Positions 16,501-24,879 of a stretch of 40,129 bases of DNA are shown piece by piece; position 1 is the first letter of the stretch; each line of letters opens with the position of its first letter. Below the pieces are notes generated by a model. The model searched no databases, had not been told where the DNA came from, and saw only the letters and a program-made list of their open reading frames with translations. The stretch is taken from NCBI GenBank assembly GCA_025965975.1, contig JAOPVX010000028.1, positions 1-40,129 on the forward strand, in the 5' to 3' direction. Made by a program: the position numbers and the translations under genes. This DNA is from Mycobacterium sp. (GTDB lineage Bacteria; Actinomycetota; Actinomycetes; Mycobacteriales; Mycobacteriaceae).

Positions 16501-17295
16501 ATGGAGTTCGACTATCTGGCTGTGGAATTGGTGGATTCGGTAGCGGTCATCACACTCGACCGGCCGCCGGTAAACGCCGTCAGTCAACAAATGTATGAAG
16601 ACATCCGGATCCTCTTCGGCCGTTTCGATGAGCTGGTCCCGGCCGCCAAGGCGGTAGTGCTGCGGGGTGCGGGCAAGCACTTCTGCGCGGGGAACGATCT
16701 CGAGGAGTTCATGACGCTCGACGAGACCAACGCCGCAGGGCGAATGCGGGTTGTCCGCGATGCGTTCGCGTCGATCTACGATTGCCCGGTTCCAGTGATC
16801 GGCGCGGTACACGGTGCGGCGCTGGGCACCGGGCTGGCGATCAGCGCATGTTGTGATCTGGTCGTGGCGGCGGACAGTGCGCGTTTCGGCACGCCCGAGG
16901 TCGGCGTCGGCGTGATGGGCGGCGCGCGCCACCTGGCCCGCCTCGTTCCGGCCCCGATTGTCCGGCTGATGTACTTCACCGCAGATCCGATGCCGGCGTT
17001 CGCGCTCGTTGGCTTCGGATCGGTCGTGGAGGTCGTGCCCGAGGCAGAATTGTTCGATCGCGCGATCGCGATTGCGTCTCGCGTCGCGCGGCACAGCCGA
17101 GCCGCGGTGCGCGAGGCGAAGGCAACTCTCAACGCGATCGAATCGATGGACCTCAAGTCCGGGTACGAGGTCGAACAGCGAGCTACCGGCCGCCTGGTTG
17201 CACATCCCGATGCCAAGGAGGCGCTGCAGGCCGTGCGCGAAGGCCGTCGACCCTTCTATGCGGACGACGGCCCGGCGCGGGTGAACGGGCAGTGA
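16501..17295 (+). CDS. crotonase-superfamily protein (enoyl-CoA hydratase/isomerase-like)
   Basis: This 264-residue protein has the crotonase fold: oxyanion-hole segments KHFCAGNDLEEF (about 60-71) and HGAALGTGLAISACCD (about 104-119), and FGTPEVGVG (about 129-137). Compared with rat enoyl-CoA hydratase, the second catalytic Glu (Glu164, in FGTPE) is present, but the first (Glu144) is replaced by Ala in GTGLAIS. That argues against simple hydration and for an isomerase, hydrolase or retro-Claisen role. It begins an operon: its stop TGA overlaps the start of the acyl-CoA dehydrogenase gene. ATG 16501 has AGTAGAAGGG upstream. Confidence 0.88.
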   Translation: MEFDYLAVELVDSVAVITLDRPPVNAVSQQMYEDIRILFGRFDELVPAAKAVVLRGAGKHFCAGNDLEEFMTLDETNAAGRMRVVRDAFASIYDCPVPVIGAVHGAALGTGLAISACCDLVVAADSARFGTPEVGVGVMGGARHLARLVPAPIVRLMYFTADPMPAFALVGFGSVVEVVPEAELFDRAIAIASRVARHSRAAVREAKATLNAIESMDLKSGYEVEQRATGRLVAHPDAKEALQAVREGRRPFYADDGPARVNGQ

Positions 17296-18452
17296 TGGAG
17301 ACCCCTGAGCTCGCGGCGTTCCGCACCGCCGTGCGGGCCTGGCTGGCATCGGTGGCGATCCCGGTGATCGCCGATGATCTTGCCTCGCGGTTCGTCGACC
17401 TTCGGGAATGGCAGAGGACACTGTATGACGCCGGATTCATTGGACTGACCTGGCCGAAGAGTTGGGGCGGCCGGGACCTGACCTATCGACATCAACGGAT
17501 CCTGAACACCGAATTGGTCCGCGCGCGGGCACCTCAGCCGATCGGGTTGATCGGCCTCGATGTCGTCGGACCGTCGATAGGCACGTTCGGAACGCCGCAA
17601 CATAGACATGACTTGCTTCCGCCACTGTTGTCGGGAGCACACATCTGGTGTCAGGGATTCTCCGAGCCGGGGGCCGGATCGGACCTCGCCGCGATCAGGA
17701 CGAGGGCTCAGCTCGTGGGCGACGAGTTCATCGTCGATGGGCAGAAGGTGTGGACGAGCTGGGCCTCGTTCGCCGACTGGTGTGCTCTGTTGGTTCGCAC
17801 TGAGACCGGCTCCACGCGACACCGTGGACTGAGCTATTTGCTCGTCGACATGCGCACGCCGGGGATCACCGTGCGGCCGTTGCGGCAAATGACGGGTGAG
17901 TCTGAGTTCGGCGAGGTCTTTTTCGACGACGTGCACGTGCCGGTCGCCAACCTCGTGGGGGCCCCCGGGCAGGGATGGGAGATAGCGATGGACACCCTTT
18001 CGCACGAGCGGGGCACGTTCGGCATGCGTCGGCAGGCCGAGATCAGCGGGCAGTTGTGGAGCGCGATCGATTCGCTGCGCTTGTATCAGGACACCGGCAC
18101 GTGTGTGCCCCCCAGCGTGGTCTCGGCGATCGGGCGTGCGTTGGTCGCAAACAAGATGCTGGAAGCCCAAGTGGAGGCCACCGTCGAGCGGGCAACTAGT
18201 GGCGGCGGCGCCTCGGCACTGGACTCGGTGGACAAGCTGATCCTCGCCGAATGCGAGCAGGAGATCTTCGGCGCGTTACGCGAGGTGGTAGGCCCGTTGC
18301 TCAACGACCTCGAAGGCGATGCCTGGCACGTTCGGTCGGCGGTCGTGGCCCATGATTACCTCTACGGCCGCGCCGCCTCGATCTACGGCGGAACCAGCCA
18401 GATCCAGCGCAACATCGTGGCCGAGCGGATGTTGGGACTGCCCCGTGGCTGA
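17295..18452 (+). CDS. acyl-CoA dehydrogenase, long subunit (FadE-like)
   Basis: This 385-residue flavoprotein introduces an alpha-beta double bond in an acyl-CoA. It has FSEPGAGSDLAAIRT and KVWTSWASFADW flavin/substrate motifs, and SIYGGTSQIQRNIVAERMLGLPRG near the C-terminus. In medium-chain enzymes the catalytic Glu sits in Y-E-G; here it is Y-G-G, so the base must lie elsewhere, as in other branches. The next gene is a shorter dehydrogenase overlapping by 8 bp, the arrangement of heteromeric (alpha2beta2) FadE pairs in actinobacterial steroid and bulky-acid degradation. ATG 17295 overlaps the crotonase stop; GTG 17292 is the alternative start. Confidence 0.92.
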   Translation: METPELAAFRTAVRAWLASVAIPVIADDLASRFVDLREWQRTLYDAGFIGLTWPKSWGGRDLTYRHQRILNTELVRARAPQPIGLIGLDVVGPSIGTFGTPQHRHDLLPPLLSGAHIWCQGFSEPGAGSDLAAIRTRAQLVGDEFIVDGQKVWTSWASFADWCALLVRTETGSTRHRGLSYLLVDMRTPGITVRPLRQMTGESEFGEVFFDDVHVPVANLVGAPGQGWEIAMDTLSHERGTFGMRRQAEISGQLWSAIDSLRLYQDTGTCVPPSVVSAIGRALVANKMLEAQVEATVERATSGGGASALDSVDKLILAECEQEIFGALREVVGPLLNDLEGDAWHVRSAVVAHDYLYGRAASIYGGTSQIQRNIVAERMLGLPRG

Positions 18453-19524
18453 GGCGGCATTTGACGACCACGATCTTGCGGACCTGCTCGCGACGATCGA
18501 TGCCACACTGAGCGCCCACTGGAACCCGGCCACAGCCGAGAATCCGGACGCCGTTTGGGCTCGGTTGCTCGACCTTGGCGTCACCGAGTTGATTGCGCCG
18601 GGCGGGCACTCGGGCATGGGCTTGCCGACAGAGATTCTCGTTGACGTGTTCCGGACCGCGAGCCGACACCTCGCGCCGGGCCCATGGCTCGAAGAAGCTT
18701 TTCTGCGGCCCTGGCTCGCCGACCACGGTTGGGTATCCCCGCGAGGGCCCGGCCAACAGCTCGCTCTCGTCGATGCCGCGGCAACCTTTGACTGGCGATC
18801 TTCGCGCGGCGAGATCCATTTCGATCCGGCGGGGCACACGTTGACTGGCGCCATCCACGGTGTCGCGCAGGCCCCCGCTGCAACAGCGTTGATCGTGATC
18901 GCTAGCAACACCCGCGAACCCTCCGCCGAGACCATCTGCGTCGTGCCGACGGCGGCGTCCGGAGTGGCGGTGCGTGCCACGGCCGCATTGGATCCCGGCT
19001 GCCCGATCGGCAGGGTGACCCTAACCAATGCCGTGCCCGAATTGGTGCTGGCCGAATCCCGTCCAGAAGCGATCGCCGAGCTGCGGGCATGGCTGCAGGT
19101 CCTCGTCGCCGCCGAATTGCTGGGCCTCGCGGAGGCGACCGTCGAGCTCGCACGAAGCCACGCCCTGCAGCGAACCCAGTTCGATCGCCCCATCGGGGGA
19201 TTCCAGGCGGTCAAACACCTGCTCGCAGACATGGCCTCGCGCTCGACCGCGCTGGCCAATTTGGTCAAGCTGACTACCTCGGAAATGGGAGACATGCCCG
19301 CTTCCGGCCGGACGGTGGCCGCGGCGACGCTAAAGGCACTCGCTGCCGACACTAGCTTGCGGATCTGTGAGCAGGCCCTGCAGGTGCACGGCGGAATCGG
19401 TTTCGTCGAGGAGCACGTGCTGCATCGCTATTTCAAGGCGACATTGCGCCGACACGGTCTTTACGGCACGCCGGCGGAGCTGTATGCCCGCATCGGGGCG
19501 TCGACGCTGGCGATGCCGGCATGA
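18445..19524 (+). CDS. acyl-CoA dehydrogenase, short subunit (FadE-like)
   Basis: This 359-residue partner of the preceding dehydrogenase has a poorly conserved first two thirds and a typical C-terminal helical domain: LGLAEATVELARSHALQRTQFDRPIGGFQAVKHLLADMA, then QALQVHGGIGFVEEHVLHRYFK. GTG 18445 overlaps the long subunit's stop by 8 bp (CCCCGTGGCTGAG), so the two are translationally coupled. In known heterotetramers (for example ChsE/FadE28-29 types) one subunit lacks the complete FAD or catalytic site; which one here cannot be settled by eye. It ends the operon, 50 bp before the convergent regulator gene. Confidence 0.9.
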   Translation: MAEAAFDDHDLADLLATIDATLSAHWNPATAENPDAVWARLLDLGVTELIAPGGHSGMGLPTEILVDVFRTASRHLAPGPWLEEAFLRPWLADHGWVSPRGPGQQLALVDAAATFDWRSSRGEIHFDPAGHTLTGAIHGVAQAPAATALIVIASNTREPSAETICVVPTAASGVAVRATAALDPGCPIGRVTLTNAVPELVLAESRPEAIAELRAWLQVLVAAELLGLAEATVELARSHALQRTQFDRPIGGFQAVKHLLADMASRSTALANLVKLTTSEMGDMPASGRTVAAATLKALAADTSLRICEQALQVHGGIGFVEEHVLHRYFKATLRRHGLYGTPAELYARIGASTLAMPA

Positions 19525-19574
19525 CCGGTGACGGTTGGCCGCTCTGCGTGATCGACTGCTACGAACGGACTGCG

Positions 19575-22500
19575 TCAGCCGCGCAGCGGCGGTGACCCGG
19601 TAGTCACCGGGGACTGTTGCAGGAGGCGCCGCGCGTCGCCGGGGCGTAGCCCCAGTTCTCGCAGCGCGTCCACGGCCCGGCGGTATGCGGCCAACGCCGA
19701 GCTCTCACTCCCAACGCGCCGCTCGATCTCGACGAGCAGCCGGTATCCCGGGTCGGAGTAGCGGTTCTGGGCGAGCACCGCTTCACATTCGCCTCGAGCC
19801 GCGTCGGGTCGACCGAGTTCAAGGTAGAGGGCTGCCGTCTCGAGGCGGCCCTCCTCGTAGATCATCGCGAGATAGTTACGCCGCTCCTCGACCCACGACA
19901 ACGCGCTGCCCTCCAGGTACGTGCCGGTGGCAAGGCTCAGTGCGGCTCGCAGCTTCTCCAGTCGCTCTTCGCCGCTCGAGGAGTTCGCCGCGGCCAACAA
20001 TCGTTCGGACTCGATGTCATCGGCGATCAGGACCAGCGAGGACGGGAACGACACGAGGTCGCCGCGACGCTCGAGCATCACCCCCGTGCTGTGCCGGAAT
20101 TTGTGCGCGATCTGGCGGAAGTGATTGCCGCCGTTGCGCTGGTCAGCTTCGGGGAAGAGCCGCTGCTGCAGTTGCGTCCGATTGATGCCATGGGGCTGCA
20201 ATGTGAGCGCTGCGACCAACTCAAGGATCTTGATCCGTCCGATGTGGGCGGCGACGCCGTCGACGTAGAGGTCGCGGTCGCGCCCAAACGGTTGAATCCG
20301 CAATGCCAGATCAGCGTCGTTCGGTTTGCGGACCTCTGCGATCGGCCGCACCGACGGCGACACAACGAGGCGCCGCCAGCCCGAATCCTCAGGGTGTGCG
20401 GACATCTCGCGCCGGCGGACATCTGGGAACAGCCGCACTGCCTGAATGAGGAATGAGTAGTTGCCGGTCATTACCGCGGACTTCAGTGCGACCTCGGCAC
20501 TGTGGTGTGCGGCGTCGTGATCGGCAGCACGTGCCTCGGCCTCGGACAGTGCCGCGGCTGCCATCGGCAGGAGTAGGCGCCGATGTGAGCGCGTCATCGA
20601 CACGACGGCTTCGTGCAAGAACAGCCGTGCCTCCTCGTTGCGCCGCGCGCGCAGGCACGCGACGCCCAGGAAGCATTGCGCCCACTCGGCGTAGGCCGTT
20701 TGTCCGGTGCGTGACATCTCTTCCAGGACCGGCTGCAGTTGTTCGATGGCCACCTGGGGCCGATCGTCGACCACCGCGAGGTAGGCGAGGAAGATCTCAT
20801 AGACGGGTCCGAGCCAGAATCCCGAATGCTCGCTTTCCGCCTGTGCTTGTTGGAGTGCCTCAAGGGCGGGTGAATGGTTGCCGGCCAGCAGTTCACACAT
20901 CGCCTCGATGAAGCGGGACTGTGCGCGTCCGCGTACCTCCTGGGGCACTCGCGACCACAGATCCTTGGCGTCGTCGACGTTGCCCCGGAAGGCGGCAGCG
21001 AGGATGACGTTCGGGTTGAGCACCGGTCGGTCGTTGCTGGTCGGCGTCAGGCGGGCGAGGTCGCCCAACCGTCCTTGGAGGAACAGCCCCCAGCTCATCA
21101 AGCGCTCTACATCGGCGAAATCCTGCACCAACGGCGGCATCGCCGGTCGCGTCCCGATCGACGTCTGGATCATGTACCGGACGACGTCGGCGCGGTGGTC
21201 GCCGGTGTACTTGTCCAGCAAGGAGAGTGCTTCCTGGGGCCTGGATTGAAGTTCCCATGCCGCGGTCGCCAGGAGGCTGGGATCGGCCTCAATAACGGCA
21301 CGCAGCCTGCCTTCCCGATCCAGTCTGCGGATCAGTGCACCGGTCCGCTCGAAGTCCCGCAGGCCATGCCCCGCGCGGATCCGTGCGCCGAGCAGGGCGG
21401 GATTCGCCAGGACGTGGTCCTCGCCAAAGGCTTCCAGCCAGCGGTCGACGACGGACCAGTCAGCGCGATTGATAAGCGTTGGGAGCGCGAGGGTTGCCGA
21501 CTGTATCGCTGTGGGGAGGTCTCCGACCGAGAGGAAGATCTCGGTCGCTTCCTGATGTTGCTTGGTTGATGCCAGGTGCACGGCGTATATCTGCATCAAT
21601 TCGGTGTGCCGTTCGGGTCGCTGCTCGAGCAGCTTGGCGGTGAGAAAGGACCGAAACAATGCGTGACAGGTAACCGCCGAACCTGTTGTGCTCGTTGCTG
21701 GTAGGTGCCGCGCCGCAATGGCCGTCAGCAGCCGGTGCCCATCCGGTCCGCACAGCGCCACGGCCGTATCTTTGGCAATGACATCGGCGACCGACGTGTC
21801 GAGCAAGAAGTCCTGTTCGTCGGCCGGAAGCGCCTGAAAGACCTGCGTGTCGAAATAGGCAGACAGATTCTGAAAGGTCGGCCCGCTCTCAAGCCCGAAC
21901 CGAGTGGCCAGCGCGACGCCCGCCATCCAGCCACCGGTGGAGGAATAGATCTGATCGCTGAGCTCGACCCCACCGTTCGATTGGCCGATGTATTCGGCTG
22001 TCTCCTCGGATGTGAGGTTCAGCGCGGCATCGGTGATTTGTGCGATCTGGCCGTGAACATATCGTTTCTGGATGGGCCACGGGAGTTCCTCCTGCGACAG
22101 CAGGAGGACCCGCATGCGCTCCGGGACGTACTCGAGGAAGGTATCGAGGGTTGCGGCGGTCTCCGAGCGGGCGATGCGCTGACATTCGTCGATGACGAAC
22201 AAGCAGTCGTGATCAGCGGCTGCGCCGGCCAGGACGGCGGCGGCTTCGTCGGCTGTGCCCTCGCCCTGCAACGTGTGGCGCACGATGTCAACCGCGTCGC
22301 CGACCACGGGGGTAAGTGCGGTGGCGAGATCGAAAACGAGGCCAGCGGCCGAGCGGTCGTGGTGATCTATTGTGAGCCAGGCGATTTGACGGTGTGACGC
22401 CGAGGCGTACCGATGTGCTTGCACTGTCTTTCCAGCCCCGGTGGCTGCGATCATCTCGACGACGGAATAGGTGTCGAACAGTTCGGTCATCAGCCGGTCG

Positions 22501-22703
22501 AGACGAGGCCGCTCGAAGCACGGCCGCGGGGCTCCCGGCGGAAGGAATCGGTGCCGAAGCGTCTGCGCAGCCGACCCGGGTGGCTGTGCAATATCGTCCT
22601 CGGTGGCTGACTTGCGTTCGTGAAAAGAGCTCTCGGGGACGGCGGCTCGGGCTGGCTCAAGCGATGATGAGCTCGACGGGGTCCTAGGCCGTACTGACGT
22701 CAT
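19575..22703 (-). CDS. large STAND ATPase transcriptional regulator with C-terminal SARP/BTAD-like region
   Basis: This 1042-residue protein has an N-terminal STAND/MalT-like NTPase with Walker A AATGAGKT (86-93) and Walker B LFVIDE (168-173). A long alpha-helical repeat region (TPR/MalT-like) follows to about 780. Residues about 800-890 look like an OmpR-type winged helix (IQPFGRDRDLYVDGVAA, RIKILELVAALTLQPHG). The end (from about 900) is a bacterial transcriptional activator domain with TPR-like helices (YLEGSALSWVEERRNYLAMIYEEG and ALAAYRRAVDALRELGLRPG). In typical SARP-LAL proteins this DNA-binding/BTAD module is N-terminal, so the order is reversed. It is the only complete regulator in the catabolic region and lies divergent from the ornithine-cyclodeaminase operon, so it probably activates the cluster on binding an inducer. 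GGGAG precedes ATG 22701-22703. Confidence 0.88.
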   Translation of the reverse strand: MTSVRPRTPSSSSSLEPARAAVPESSFHERKSATEDDIAQPPGSAAQTLRHRFLPPGAPRPCFERPRLDRLMTELFDTYSVVEMIAATGAGKTVQAHRYASASHRQIAWLTIDHHDRSAAGLVFDLATALTPVVGDAVDIVRHTLQGEGTADEAAAVLAGAAADHDCLFVIDECQRIARSETAATLDTFLEYVPERMRVLLLSQEELPWPIQKRYVHGQIAQITDAALNLTSEETAEYIGQSNGGVELSDQIYSSTGGWMAGVALATRFGLESGPTFQNLSAYFDTQVFQALPADEQDFLLDTSVADVIAKDTAVALCGPDGHRLLTAIAARHLPATSTTGSAVTCHALFRSFLTAKLLEQRPERHTELMQIYAVHLASTKQHQEATEIFLSVGDLPTAIQSATLALPTLINRADWSVVDRWLEAFGEDHVLANPALLGARIRAGHGLRDFERTGALIRRLDREGRLRAVIEADPSLLATAAWELQSRPQEALSLLDKYTGDHRADVVRYMIQTSIGTRPAMPPLVQDFADVERLMSWGLFLQGRLGDLARLTPTSNDRPVLNPNVILAAAFRGNVDDAKDLWSRVPQEVRGRAQSRFIEAMCELLAGNHSPALEALQQAQAESEHSGFWLGPVYEIFLAYLAVVDDRPQVAIEQLQPVLEEMSRTGQTAYAEWAQCFLGVACLRARRNEEARLFLHEAVVSMTRSHRRLLLPMAAAALSEAEARAADHDAAHHSAEVALKSAVMTGNYSFLIQAVRLFPDVRRREMSAHPEDSGWRRLVVSPSVRPIAEVRKPNDADLALRIQPFGRDRDLYVDGVAAHIGRIKILELVAALTLQPHGINRTQLQQRLFPEADQRNGGNHFRQIAHKFRHSTGVMLERRGDLVSFPSSLVLIADDIESERLLAAANSSSGEERLEKLRAALSLATGTYLEGSALSWVEERRNYLAMIYEEGRLETAALYLELGRPDAARGECEAVLAQNRYSDPGYRLLVEIERRVGSESSALAAYRRAVDALRELGLRPGDARRLLQQSPVTTGSPPLRG

Positions 22704-22869
22704 TGGCTTGCTCCCAACGCTTCGTTGCGATAGCTACCAGTATGCACAATCGCCTGCGAGTCGATTGTTGCCCAAGCCGCATCGCAAGGCCTGCCTCGCG
22801 ATAACGACCCTGGTAACGCCGAGTGATCAGTATTCATCGCAATGAACGGGACCGCGGTGGAGGCTGACT
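22704..22869. promoter_or_regulatory. divergent promoter region with a 7-bp inverted repeat
   Basis: The 166 bp separate the regulator from the large plus-strand operon. ACAATCG (22746-22752) and CGATTGT (22762-22768) form a perfect inverted repeat with a 9-nt spacer, a plausible operator for a dimeric activator, near the regulator's own start. A GGAGG lies just before TTG 22870. Inverted repeats this short also occur by chance. Confidence 0.4.
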
Positions 22870-23859
22870 TTGACCCTCTTGATTAGCGACGACGAGGTAC
22901 GTGAGCTGTGCGTCGTCGGAGACATGGTGGACGCGCTCGATCGGGCGCTGTCGCAAGAGGCGAAAGGGCCGGGGGCAATCCTTCCGGAGCGGATCAACAT
23001 TGGTTACGGCGACGTCTTCTTCAGGGTGATGCCGGTGCTGCTGCCCGAGGCCGGGCTCATGGGCTTGAAGTTCTTCCACGGCTCACTGGCCAAGGGCGTG
23101 CGCTACGTGGTCGCCGTCTGCGCGCTCGATTCCGGCGAGGTGATCGGTCTGGTCGACGCCATGTACCTGACGGCGGCCAGGACTGGAGCCACTAGTGGGG
23201 TCGCAACCAGGTGGCTGAGCCGCTCCGACAGTCACTCGGTGGGCGTCATCGGGTCCGGGCTGGAAGCGGAGACCAATCTGCTCGGAGTGTGCGCTGTCCG
23301 CAGCATCACCGACGTGAAGGTCTTCAGCCGCTCACCGCGGCGCAGGGAGCAGTTCGCCGACCGCCTGCGTGACACGCTTGGTATCCACGTCCAGGCCTGC
23401 GCGAGCGCGGAGGAGGCGGTCGGCGGCACGGACATCGTCGTCGTAGCCACCAACACCGGGCCGCAAGGCGGTGTCGCCTACCAGGGCGCCTGGTTGGAGC
23501 CCGGCCAGCACGTCGTCTCCATCGGGTCGACAACTCCCGGGTTGCGGGAGATCGACCCGCAGACCTTCCTCGGAGCGGACGTCGTGGTGTTCGATGCGGC
23601 ACTCGCCCAGATCTCGCACGAATCCGGTGACGTCGCCGCAGTCCTCGACCGGTCGCCGGACTGGAACAAGTCGGTCAGCTTGGACGAGATTCTCAGCGGC
23701 AGCGCACCAGGCCGCAGTGAGCCCGGGGAGATCACCCTGTTCAAGTCCGTGGGCACCGCTGCCCAGGACCTGATCGGCGCTGATCACATTCTGCGTGAAG
23801 CGATTCTGCGCGGCACGGGCACGCAAGTCGTCGACGTCGCAACGCCGAAAGTCTTTTGA
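22870..23859 (+). CDS. ornithine cyclodeaminase/mu-crystallin family protein
   Basis: This 329-residue protein has the OCD/mu-crystallin fold: a dimerisation/substrate half (LMGLKFFHGSLAKGVRYVV, DAMYLTAARTGATSGVA) and a Rossmann half with VGVIGSGLEAETN (about 122-134), then VKVFSRSPRRREQFA and VVSIGSTTPGLREID. NAD(P)-binding is expected. The family includes ornithine cyclodeaminase, alanine dehydrogenase and ketimine reductases; presence in an acyl-CoA/aromatic cluster makes an unrelated reductase or deaminase role likely. TTG 22870 with GGAGG 7 nt upstream is the start. It leads a plus-strand operon that continues with the hydrolase 45 bp downstream. Confidence 0.88.
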   Translation: MTLLISDDEVRELCVVGDMVDALDRALSQEAKGPGAILPERINIGYGDVFFRVMPVLLPEAGLMGLKFFHGSLAKGVRYVVAVCALDSGEVIGLVDAMYLTAARTGATSGVATRWLSRSDSHSVGVIGSGLEAETNLLGVCAVRSITDVKVFSRSPRRREQFADRLRDTLGIHVQACASAEEAVGGTDIVVVATNTGPQGGVAYQGAWLEPGQHVVSIGSTTPGLREIDPQTFLGADVVVFDAALAQISHESGDVAAVLDRSPDWNKSVSLDEILSGSAPGRSEPGEITLFKSVGTAAQDLIGADHILREAILRGTGTQVVDVATPKVF

Positions 23860-23904
23860 CGTCCCGGCGAGGTCACGTCGTCACCGGGCAAAGGAGTGAG
23901 GACA

Positions 23905-24870
23905 ATGGTGAGTGAGGAGATCGAGTTTCGCAGCGGCGGTGAGACCGTCCGCGGCGACCTCTACCTACCCGCAGGCGACGGACCCTTCCCCGTCATCGTG
24001 ATGGCCGGCGGCTGGTGCTACGTCAAAGAACTGAGACAACCGCACTACGCGGGGGAATTCGTCGAGCGGGGCTTTGCGGCGTTGGTCTTCGACTACCGCA
24101 ACGTGGGCGCGAGTGACGGCCTGCCTCGTCAGCACTTGGACCCGTGGCAACAGATCGAAGATTACCGAAACGCGATCACGTACTTGTCGAGCCGCCCCGA
24201 CATCGACGCCGACCGCATCGGTGCATGGGGAATCTCCTATAGCGGTGGGCACGTCCTCATCCTCGGCGCGATCGATCCGCGTGTGAAGGTAATCGTCAGC
24301 AACGTGCCCGTCATCGACGGCTATCAGAACATGTGGCGGGTGCATGGCACCGACCGCTTTCGTCGCCTGCAGGAATTGTGCTTGCAGGACCGTGTTACCC
24401 GATTCGACACCGGCCAAGGCGGCACGATCGCGATGTCGGGCACTCCGGCCGGCCCCGATGCCGGGCTGGCCTGTTGGCCGCTGGACGAGGTGAAGTCGGT
24501 GTTCATGCAACTCAAAGAGGATCAGGCCCCGCGCCACGAGCACTGGAGCACGATCGAGTCCGTCGAGCTGCTGATGCAATATCACGTCGCCCCCTACGCC
24601 CGACGTCTCGTCCAGAAGCCAGTGATGATGATCGTCGCCAGCGGCGATGACATCACGCTGTGGGACATGGAAACCGAAGTGTTCGAGTCGATTCCGTCGC
24701 AAACCAAGGAGCTCGTCGTTCTCCCCGGCACCAGTCACATGACCCTCTACAGCGACGTCACGTCTCTTGATCTCGCCGCGACGGCGGCCGGCTCGTGGTT
24801 CAGCAGGCACCTATTCGAGCTTCCGACGATCGTGGGTCGTATCGCCGAATACGACGCCGATTCGGGATAG
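23905..24870 (+). CDS. alpha/beta hydrolase
   Basis: This 321-residue serine hydrolase has DLYLPAG near the start, YRNVGASDG (about 67-75) as the oxyanion/cap region and the nucleophile elbow WGISYSGG with Ser111. The late strand VMMIVASGDDITLW carries the likely acid Asp and GTSHMTLY the catalytic His. It resembles the dienelactone-hydrolase/acetyl-xylan-esterase-like group used for esters and C-C bond hydrolysis. In a meta-cleavage pathway a hydrolase of this class could cleave the ring-fission product, but the sequence is nearer to CocE/DUF-type esterases than to BphD, so an ester or lactone substrate is as likely. AAGGAGTGAGG precedes ATG 23905; the frame also opens at 23896. Confidence 0.88.
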   Translation: MVSEEIEFRSGGETVRGDLYLPAGDGPFPVIVMAGGWCYVKELRQPHYAGEFVERGFAALVFDYRNVGASDGLPRQHLDPWQQIEDYRNAITYLSSRPDIDADRIGAWGISYSGGHVLILGAIDPRVKVIVSNVPVIDGYQNMWRVHGTDRFRRLQELCLQDRVTRFDTGQGGTIAMSGTPAGPDAGLACWPLDEVKSVFMQLKEDQAPRHEHWSTIESVELLMQYHVAPYARRLVQKPVMMIVASGDDITLWDMETEVFESIPSQTKELVVLPGTSHMTLYSDVTSLDLAATAAGSWFSRHLFELPTIVGRIAEYDADSG

Positions 24871-24879
24871 GAAGCGCGC

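Noticed and set aside
18276-19352. 358-codon minus-strand open frame opposite the second acyl-CoA dehydrogenase
   Set aside because: Ser/Ala-rich translation without motifs; it is an antisense shadow of a well-supported gene pair.
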